Below are positions 58,301 through 64,000 of a stretch of 64,000 nucleotides of DNA, one piece after another. Positions within the stretch are counted from its first letter, which is position 1, and the number at the start of each line of letters is the position of its first letter. Position numbers and translations under genes: made by a program. Origin of the DNA: Bombyx mori. Its lineage: Eukaryota; Arthropoda; Insecta; Lepidoptera; Bombycidae. The notes below the pieces were generated by a model. It worked only from the letters and a program-made list of their open reading frames with translations. It was not told the DNA's origin and did not search any database. The stretch is taken from the NCBI RefSeq assembly GCF_030269925.1, contig NC_085109.1, forward strand, positions 4,092,001 to 4,156,000, given 5' to 3'.

Positions 58301-60823
58301 TTTCACGCGCCGCCAGCCAGTCTTGTGTGCTCTTCGCTCTATGAGCTGGCGCCGAATCTTGTTGGAATACCCAGTGCCTGTTATTGAACATGGTATGAGA
58401 AACAGGTTCCACAAGGTTCGTCAGGGCTGTATTTTGATACACAACTGCATTCGTTTTTACACCTTTCTCACAAAAATGTACCTCTGTTAAGCCCCAATAA
58501 GAAACTCCCAACCATACCATGAGCGAGGATGGAAAATGACCTCGTTGGACACGCGGAATACGGTTGCTCGCTTCTTCACTACTGTGTGCGTACACCTTAT
58601 CATTTTGTTTGTTGTAGCTCTCTTCTACGGTAAACATTTTTTCATCCGAAAAAAGAATTTCTCGATATTTTTTTCCCGCGTACCGCTTCAACAAAGCGCG
58701 GCATCTCTTCAGTCTCAGGTCCATTAGACGAGCATTCAAACGATGTCCTGTTTTTCTTCGATATGCCCGAAGCCCTAATGCCGAGTTTACATTACGAAAT
58801 TAGTGTCATGCATGTTGAGCTCAGTTTCACGAAAGTAGTTTCGATATATGCGAAAGTAATTTCGTTAAAAAATTAGTGTCGCGAAATTCACAGTAACGTA
58901 GTAACCGTGGCGCCGCCAGCATCAAAGCTATATTTTGCTATATTCAATGTAGCTAAAGAAATGCTTATATATATGCTTCTTTGACACATTGCATCTCCAT
59001 GGCTTGCATAATTATTTTGTAGGCCGCATCTCGGGCATGCCTATTTTTATATTGTAGGTGTTTCGGGTCCCAGAGACACTCTTGTCGCTGATATTCATTA
59101 ATGAATTGTATTTTTTTCTGTACTCCATCGTTGGTTTGCCATTTTCAACGTTTGAAACGCGTCCGAACTAACAATACACACGTCCGCATAGCGCAGGCCC
59201 TTTCGCGACATTAGTTTCACGTCGCATCTACACTATGAAATTAGTTGCATGACACTAATTTCACTAAAAAATCGCGCAGGGCACGAAACTAATTTACATG
59301 CATGAAATTAGTGGCATGAAACTAATTTCGTGACATTAGTTTTACCAACAGTTTCACGTGTAATTTAATACTTTCGTAATGCATGCATTAATTTCATGCA
59401 TGGAAATTAGTTTCGTGCCCTGCGCGATTTTTTGGTGAAATTAATGTCATGCAACTAATTTCATAGTGTAAACGCGACGTGAAACTAATGTCGCGAAAGG
59501 GCTTGCGCTGTGCGGACGTGTGTATTGTTAGTTCGGACGCGCTTCAAACGTTGAAAATGGCAAACCAACGATCGAGTACAGATAAAAATATAGATCTTAT
59601 TAATGAATATCAGCGACAACGGTGTCTCTGGGACCCGAAACACCTACAGTAAAAAAGCAAAATTATATTCACTCATTCGATAATAGTTTTTATAACTCTC
59701 AGGATCTTTATCTGCTAATTCAGAGACTAACTTCATTGCACCTAAATGCCTTCTTGTTGACCATCCTCGAATCTACCAACCTTTTTTTTCTTGATAGTCT
59801 TTTTTTTAAGTTTATAGGTATATAAGCATTTCTTTAGCTACATTGAATATAGCATATAGCATAGAATTTAGCTTTGATGCTGACGGCGCCGTGGTTACTG
59901 CGATACTGTGGATTTCGCGACACTAATTTTTTGACGAAATTACTTTCGCATATATCGAAACTACTTTCGTGAAACTGAGCTCAACATGCATGACACTAAT
60001 TTCGTAATGTAAACTCGGCATAAGTCTTCATTTAACACCCTTTTCACCGTGGTTCTGCTTAACCCCATCTGAAGGGCCAACAGTTTCTGCTTACGTTTGG
60101 GATTTCTTTGAATTCGCGCCTTCACAGCTTTTATCACTGCTGGAGTCCTAACAGACCGAGGGCGACCACTTCTTGACCTGTCATCTACACTAGAGTCTTC
60201 ATTGTATCGTTTGATGGTACGATAAACGAATCTTTTGATTATACTCAAATTTTTCAGTAGGTTAAAAATTTGAATTGGCGCGTTACCGCAACGTTGCAAC
60301 GCAATAACTGCAACACAGTCTTCTTTAAGCGTCCACTCCATATTTAAAAATGAGTAAAATTCTAAAAGTATACATTTTTATTTTCATGAACAATTCGAAA
60401 TTCGAATTCAATAAACTTTTTTGTGGCCAGCATTCTAAAAGAAAAGTTTTTACTGTGTGACAATACTTATGACCTGACTAGTTATATATCCGACATACGT
60501 AATACGAAAGTCAAGACTTCGTCGCTTTCTTTCACGGATAAGAAAATAACATTCAATGATAAAATTTCAAAGATACCTATTGTATGTTAATTATTTTTTC
60601 AGTACAATCGAAGCTGCAACACAAATCCCAGATACGAATGCCGACGGAGCCCGTTCAGACCGTGCTGCCTCCGCTGAACGCGAGTCCGATGTCGCGTCGA
60701 ACCCGCACCTGGTCGCGCAGTCCGTACGCCGCCAACGGTCCCGCGTCTCCCGTCTACGGGGACGCCAGCGTGCTGCCCGACAGCAGTTTCTCTCCCACGA
60801 GAAACCAATCCGGCTTCCTATAG
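40306..60823 (+). CDS. NUP210: Nuclear pore membrane glycoprotein 210 (gp210)
   Basis: Exons: 40306-40466, 40537-40687, 40915-41035, 41583-41670, 42273-42503, 43536-45453, 45527-45769, 46094-46240, 46734-46844, 47332-47521, 48126-48226, 48631-48915, 49309-49487, 50050-50189, 51315-51496, 54098-54290, 55296-55432, 56249-56363, 56831-57046, 60603-60823. They total 5130 nt (1709 aa); every phase agrees. The protein anchors the nuclear pore ring in the pore membrane, with most of its mass in the lumen. A signal peptide (about 1-22) is followed by KINTPRVLLPW and VNFTFEI, matching the mature gp210 start. Repeated Ig-like beta segments follow. One helix spans about 1612-1636 (LFTVAAVAAAYMF), then a 73-residue Ser/Pro-rich tail. 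The ATG at 40306 precedes the hydrophobic core. Slightly shorter than vertebrate gp210 (about 1887). AATAAA occurs at 61001. Confidence 0.95.
41960..42150 (+). mobile_element. LINE 3' end (BMC1-like)
   Basis: In NUP210 intron 4. Contains 'ctcaccggatcttctcagtg' and 'gtgagctcacctactagc'. Confidence 0.55.
42735..42995 (+). repeat. Helitron-like non-autonomous repeat
   Basis: Starts 'ctatactaatattataaag' and ends 'gcgagcaaaaactagt', in NUP210 intron 5. The layout matches Lep1-type Helitron derivatives known in Lepidoptera; assignment tentative. Confidence 0.5.
46949..47298 (-). repeat. Bm1 SINE with LINE-tail insertion
   Basis: Bm1 halves at about 46949-47104 and 47252-47298, separated by a minus-strand LINE tail (47105-47251) that starts with a T run and is flanked by GGTACC on both sides. 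It ends 33 bp before the exon 10 acceptor. Confidence 0.75.
47535..47756 (-). repeat. Helitron-like non-autonomous repeat
   Basis: 'actagcgacccgccctcgct' through 'gtccagccgttccagagatt', in NUP210 intron 10, directly followed by Bm1. Confidence 0.4.
47757..48035 (+). repeat. Bm1 SINE, lacking head
   Basis: Starts 'catcgtgtaataaaaataat' and ends 'catctaagcaaaaaaaaaaa', in NUP210 intron 10. Confidence 0.85.
49037..49236 (-). repeat. Bm1 SINE, partial
   Basis: Reverse Bm1 body with an internal loss near its tail side, ending 72 bp before the exon 13 acceptor. Confidence 0.8.
49531..49674. mobile_element. MITE with perfect 21-bp inverted repeats
   Basis: Arms at 49532-49552 and 49653-49673 are perfect complements, both containing CGATCGCGTAAAAGTTAA or its complement. 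TTAA occurs just outside both ends (about 49523-49526 and 49676-49679), so a piggyBac-like origin is possible but unproven. Lies in NUP210 intron 13. Confidence 0.65.
50438..50655 (-). repeat. Helitron-like non-autonomous repeat
   Basis: 'actagctacccgccctcgct' to 'tataatattagtatagatat', the inverse of 42735-42995, in NUP210 intron 14. Confidence 0.5.
50815..51260 (-). repeat. Full-length Bm1 SINE near exon 15
   Basis: Complete reverse-orientation element including the tRNA-like head (about 51178-51258) with a good B box (complement of 'gattcgaacacc'). It ends 54 bp before the exon 15 acceptor. Confidence 0.9.
51537..51705 (-). mobile_element. LINE 3' end (BMC1-like)
   Basis: Reverse copy of the 618-985 tail, starting 'agctgatggtcttgagagac', in NUP210 intron 15. 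Confidence 0.55.
52041..52120. repeat. 30-bp tandem repeat, 2.7 units
   Basis: Unit 'agtgtgaacgagagatccga' plus 10 more bases repeated at 52041, 52071 and 52101, nearly identical. Confidence 0.9.
52530..54085 (+). repeat. DNA-repeat (34513 family) split by another transposon
   Basis: Left part 52530-52648 and right part 53755-54085 correspond to the continuous copy at 34513-34915. The right end stops about 12 bp from the exon 16 acceptor of NUP210. Confidence 0.65.
52649..53754. mobile_element. 1.1-kb DNA transposon with GGACAATGCCCA ends
   Basis: Ends GGACAATGCCCA and complement, plus a subterminal inverted block ('aaattcaccaataggcaggc' near 53010 versus the complement near 53550). No target duplication is evident when compared with the uninterrupted copy at 34513-34915. 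The only sizeable frame (53106-53297, minus) has no recognised domain. Family unknown. Confidence 0.65.
54432..54668 (-). repeat. tRNA-derived SINE
   Basis: Uninterrupted version of the SINE at 9125-9633. The minus-strand head has a B-box-like 'gggttcgattc'. In NUP210 intron 16. Confidence 0.65.
54772..55022 (-). repeat. Bm1 SINE, lacking head
   Basis: Reverse Bm1 body, well conserved, in NUP210 intron 16. Confidence 0.88.
55741..55764. repeat. (TA)n microsatellite
   Basis: Run of alternating TA in NUP210 intron 17. Confidence 0.9.
56086..56228 (+). repeat. Bm1 3' part abutting exon 18
   Basis: Bm1 3' segment ending 'catctaagcaataaataaat'. Only about 20 bp separate it from the exon 18 acceptor at 56247-56248. 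Confidence 0.85.
57165..57855 (-). repeat. DNA-repeat (34513 family) with Helitron-like insert
   Basis: Reverse copy of the 34513-34915 family, interrupted at about 57227-57516 by a Helitron-like repeat ('ctatactaatattataaaga' to 'gcaggcaaaagct'). NUP210 intron 19. Confidence 0.55.
58965..59142 (-). pseudogene. MADF-domain protein start, left arm
   Basis: From ATG at 59142 the frame reads MANQRWSTEK. One extra A in a 7-A run shifts it, and it continues IQFINEYQRQECLWDPKHLQ and YKNRHARDAAY to a stop at 58965-58967. 'CLWDP' and 'YKN...RDAAY' are MADF/trihelix hallmarks, the usual accessory DNA-binding protein of Harbinger elements. Confidence 0.75.
59557..59652 (+). pseudogene. MADF-domain protein start, right arm
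   Basis: A 31-codon open frame, MANQRSSTDK then INEYQRQRCLWDPKHLQ, ending in TAA (59650-59652) where the left-arm copy continues. Truncated mirror copy of 58965-59142. Confidence 0.75.
59644..59795 (-). pseudogene. Harbinger transposase N-terminal remnant
   Basis: The minus-strand frame contains RRHLGAMKLVSELADKDP and ESYKNYYRMSEYNFAFLL before TAG (59644-59646), like the N-terminal exon of PIF/Harbinger transposases (RRxxGxYxxLxxEL...RNYxRMxxxxFxxLL). A stop interrupts the upstream W-rich part. No DDE catalytic region remains. Confidence 0.7.
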
Positions 60824-61000
60824 CTGTTGTGTTTAAATAAGAAAAGTGAAAAGACACGGTGATAATTAAAAAAAATTAAACTTGGCAACATTCAAGTCAA
60901 AGTATTGCGGCGCTATCCTGCCGCCTGAGTGATATGTTAAAAAATAGATCCTATTACGTGCCTCTGTATAAATTCATCAAAAATACAGTGGGAAAAGTAT

Positions 61001-61015
61001 AATAAACCAAATAAA
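61001..61015 (+). terminator. NUP210 polyadenylation signals (candidate)
   Basis: Two overlapping-region AATAAA hexamers (61001 and 61010), about 180 bp after the NUP210 stop. The sequence just after (61018-61065) is a short repeat shared with 28515-28570. Confidence 0.6.
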
Positions 61016-61065
61016 AATACTAGACTTGGCCTAAAGGTCTAGGAGATACCAGGCCATAAATACCA

Positions 61066-62180
61066 AAAAAAAAATATTGCGGTGCGACACAGAGACGCGT
61101 GATTGGATCAAATATTTAACAATCGAATTTGGGCCTAATCTGACCACAATAGATACGGCTCAATCGAAAGTTCGAGATGGAATGCGTAGCAGAATTGAAT
61201 GTAAAACTGTAATTAAGTTTTAAGTGTGTTCAAATCTCATTGACTGATTGTTGACTTCATTGTGGTGCATCTCGTATCGTATTAAAAGTGTATTTATGAA
61301 CACGGCAAGACAGTTTAGTTTTTTACGGTGCATCTTACATGTTGTGATAAAGGTGAAAGTATAATAAAGGTGCCTAGTCGAAGTTGAATCGAAGTGTGGG
61401 ATTTGTTGTGTACAATAATGATGTAAGTGCTTTTTACGTATATTTAATTGTTTGTGTGACTTAATCAAAGTGGTGATTTGCGAATGAAAATTTATTAATG
61501 GTATTTTCATGTGTATGTGTTTCAATTAACTATAGTGAATGTCATAAAGTAAGTTTCATTTTTTGGTTGTGATGGAAAACTTGTATAATTAACAAAAAAA
61601 AACCTGTTTTTATTCTTTATTCAGCTGAACGAGGTTTGATGTTGATTAAAATTGAAGAGCATCATAATATTTTTAAATTCGGCATTACATTATTTCTATT
61701 ATTTATTTCAATATGTTTTCTTTTGTTAATGGCTCAATTAAAACCATAATTTGTCATTTACATTTTCCCACTAAAATAATACTTTGTGTATAATAGAAGG
61801 TTACAGTTACATGTAAATTAAGACCAGTTATAAGACCCAATTTACCATTACATTTTAGTAAAGAAGGGAGCTTAAAATATTAAGGTTTTTCTTTGAATCC
61901 ACTACTAGACATAGTAGAGTACCCCTTAATAAATAATACAAATGTAACTGTAATATAAACTATTTTTGTACAAATTGAAGTGAAAAAATTAACAAAAGAT
62001 ATCAACGGTATTTTGTATGAAACATTCAAATTGAAAAGTTGAATTGATTTTTAGATCTTTAAGTAGATAGTTATAATTATAATCACAACGAATAGGGTAT
62101 TTTACTGAAAAAAATATCTCTTACATGTTTTTAATGTTTTTATTTTTTTCAAGAGAACTGCAAGTAACAGGGATGACATG
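61066..62180. other. Intergenic, nothing recognised
   Basis: AT-rich, no convincing gene or repeat. Confidence 0.5.
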
Positions 62181-62349
62181 CGTTTCAGTTTGAAGGGTGG
62201 GGCAGCCGTTGTAACTATACTGAGACCTTAGAACTTATATTTCAAGGTGGGTGGCGCATTTGCGTTGTAGATGTCTATGGGCTCCAGTAACCACTTAACA
62301 CCAGGTGGGCTGTGAGCTCGTCCACCCATCTAAGCAATAAAAAAAAAAC
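62181..62349 (+). repeat. Bm1 SINE 3' part
   Basis: 'gcgtttcagtttgaagggtg' to 'catctaagcaataaaaaaaa', well conserved. Confidence 0.88.
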
Positions 62350-63167
62350 TAGGGTTGCCGATTTTGTACTTAGTATGTAATAATATTCTTAGGAAAGTGG
62401 ACTATGTAATTTCAACAAATAAAAATATGGCAATAAGGTCCGTTTACACGTAAGTTTAAAAGGACGCAATTTGACAGAATTTTACTATTATAGTATTTTT
62501 AATAAATGTTGACAGTCATTAATATAATCATTAATATTGATACAACAGTATTTTAATTAGTTACATATTAATTATGGTAAGAAATTCAAAGTACTTAACT
62601 CCGCGTGTCTGGACAAAAAAGTGTGTATTAAAATACAGACTACGCTTTTTTGATTCGAATTAGGATTGCACAAAAATACACGTTATTTTTTTAAAATTTA
62701 CTTACACATTTTGACACAGCGCGCAATGTAAATTAATTAAAAGTGAACTGACGCGAAATCTACGGTGTCGAAGGAACGGAAGTATGGAGGGTAAAAGCAA
62801 GGAGTATCGTCTCAGTGTATTAAAAAGTGTCCACTGAAAAGGAACCATATAAGTTCGCGTCATAGTAGCAAGTGAAAAAACGCTGCTGTTCTTGAAATCT
62901 TTTCACTTGTTACGATTAGAATAGGATACTGAATTAAAAAGGAACGAGAAATACTTAAATAACAAGTTGATATTTTAAATACTGCATATTTTTTAATTGC
63001 ACAACTCACGAAAAATATTAAAGTTTTCAACTCGGCACGCTCTGTTTAAAACTGCTATATTCATACTATTTCTACTTCCTACACTAGCGTTATTTCGGTG
63101 AGTCTTCTAACAATAACTTGCTGTTTACAAATGGACACTTTTCAAATTGTCCCTTAAACAAGATACT
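62350..63167. other. Intergenic, nothing recognised
   Basis: AT-rich, no convincing gene or repeat. Confidence 0.5.
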
Positions 63168-63370
63168 TATGCCCGTATCTTTAGACGTTTCGTAAAATAG
63201 TCCTCCACTCTTAACTCATCCGATGACACTCGAGAATTCCCTCCAAACTTACTCGAGTTTGGTATTTTTATGCCCGTATCTTTAGACGTTTCGTAAAATA
63301 GTCCTCCACTCTTAACTCATCCGATGATGCTCAAGAATTCCCTCCAAACTTACTCGAGTTTGGTATTTTT
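63168..63370. repeat. 101-bp tandem duplication
   Basis: Two adjacent copies of a 101-bp unit beginning 'tatgcccgtatctttagacg', differing at about three positions. Confidence 0.92.
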
Positions 63371-63617
63371 AGTCGACCATTACAATATTCCTCAACTGTC
63401 CTCGAGTGAGGTAATAATGATGAAAATTTGATCAAGCTAGCATCAAACCCATAGAGTTCTGTAGTCTATGGTCATTGTTTAATGTCAAAGTCAAGCTGCC
63501 GCTGTCTGTTTGACACTAGATGAACTTGTTTGATATTTTGGTTGCTGAGTTATTCGTAAATGCACTGAAGTAGGAAACCTATGGAAATGAAACGTCAACA
63601 AACAATTCGTGCCACTG

Positions 63618-63660
63618 TGACGTCATCTGGCCACAAAACATGGCGGTTTTAGTGCTGCCC
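63618..63660 (+). promoter_or_regulatory. Candidate promoter motifs: CRE and YY1-like
   Basis: A perfect TGACGTCA (63618-63625) lies 15 bp before AAAACATGGCGGTTTT, a YY1-like motif. This pairing suits a housekeeping-type start, but no downstream gene is seen before the window ends. Confidence 0.3.
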
Positions 63661-64000
63661 AGAAGATTTTAATGTTAGTATGTTTTATCGATAAACTTCT
63701 TGGCTTATTTTATTTAAAATATTGTTGAGTATGAATTTATTTGTAGAATTTATACTTTAATAGGAAGTAAGTATATTGTTATGTGCAAAGATGATGTGAT
63801 TTAGATATTATGTGAAATCTAAGACGAGTTCGTGCTTCAAATTTTCCAAGTAAACGATATGACGATTTTTAAAATTTGCTTCACTGATTTTATAAAGTTG
63901 TCGTTTTCCGCAAAACATAAAGATATGGCATAGTACAGTGCCATCAGCCCATTTCTAGCATGCTGAATGTTATCGTATTTTGAGTACGTGTTTTTCTTAG

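Larger units (their letters stand above)
58779..60020. mobile_element. Palindromic PIF/Harbinger-derived foldback element
   Basis: A 1242-bp element flanked by TAA duplications (58776-58778, 60021-60023), the 3-bp TWA type of Harbinger elements. The outer inverted repeats begin TGCCGAGTTTACATTACG and continue nearly perfectly for about 190 bp. An inner pair (about 59157-59297 and 59395-59540) is also palindromic around a spacer of about 80 bp. It encodes MADF-type starts in both arms and a Harbinger transposase remnant. Confidence 0.85.
58056..60341 (-). pseudogene. DD37D transposase interrupted by nested element
   Basis: Codons 1-107 lie at about 60021-60341 and the rest at 58056-58778. The catalytic Asp residues and the His lost in copy A are retained. 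The insertion is in the codons around EDLGL. No stop or frameshift of its own is visible, so the nested insertion is the main lesion. Confidence 0.88.
57932..60482 (-). mobile_element. DD37D Tc1/mariner element, copy D, split
   Basis: A 2551-bp span with TA duplications and both terminal repeats. Removing the nested element (1242 bp plus one TAA copy) leaves 1306 bp, the standard length of this family here. Confidence 0.9.

Noticed and set aside
60556..60840. Alternative frame of the last NUP210 exon (94 codons)
   Set aside because: Using it would need a different exon 19 donor. The Ser/Pro-rich tail in the chosen frame matches the gp210 C-terminus better, and total phase is consistent.
63633..63672. 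Mini-frame starting ATGGCGGTTTTA near the right end
   Set aside because: Only about ten codons. The ATGGCGG is more plausibly a YY1-like motif.
1..64000. CRISPR arrays, operons, bacterial-type systems
   Set aside because: None seen. The window is eukaryotic, and its direct repeats are transposons or simple tandem repeats.

Overview
The window is lepidopteran nuclear DNA, almost certainly silkworm (Bombyx mori or its wild relative B. mandarina). The main reason is the many copies of a SINE matching Bm1: a tRNA-like head with A and B boxes, then a conserved body ending in a poly(A) tail. Other support is AT-rich, intron-rich host genes and very dense nested transposons. Family names rest on recognition of sequence from memory; no database search was possible.

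Three host genes are supported exon by exon. (1) 8300-14907, minus strand: the first seven coding exons of homogentisate 1,2-dioxygenase (HGD), about 291 codons. The C-terminal third with most of the iron site is not seen and probably lies beyond the left edge. (2) 25238-38439, minus strand: a PH-domain protein whose C-terminal half matches PLEKHM2/SKIP, nine coding exons, 1283 codons plus stop. No N-terminal RUN domain is visible. One intron appears to use a GC donor. (3) 40306-60823, plus strand: a complete nuclear pore membrane glycoprotein NUP210/gp210, 20 coding exons, 1709 codons plus stop, with signal peptide, Ig-like luminal region, one membrane helix and a short tail. Genes 2 and 3 are head to head, about 1.9 kb apart. 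Reading phase is consistent across every exon junction in all three models.

Left end (1-8.2 kb): five near-identical tRNA-Ser(UGA) genes, all on the minus strand, lie in a tandem segmental array. One repeat unit carries a mariner-type transposon whose empty site survives in the neighbouring unit.

Mobile DNA: four copies of one DD37D Tc1/mariner element (346-codon transposase) have decayed to different degrees. Copy A has an open frame but an altered conserved His. Copy B has one nonsense codon. Copy C is badly broken. Copy D is split by another transposon. That nested element (58779-60020) is the most unusual object here: a 1.24-kb near-palindrome with a 3-bp TAA target duplication. It carries two outward-facing starts of a MADF-type protein and a remnant of a Harbinger transposase, so it looks like a foldback derivative of a two-gene PIF/Harbinger transposon. 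Other repeats include about 16 Bm1 copies (two full length), LINE 3' fragments, Helitron-like repeats and hAT-type MITEs. Several repeats end within 15-60 bp of NUP210 splice acceptors.

The intergenic stretches (14.9-25.2 kb and 60.8-64 kb) are AT-rich. Apart from repeats and a few candidate promoter motifs, nothing was recognised in them.
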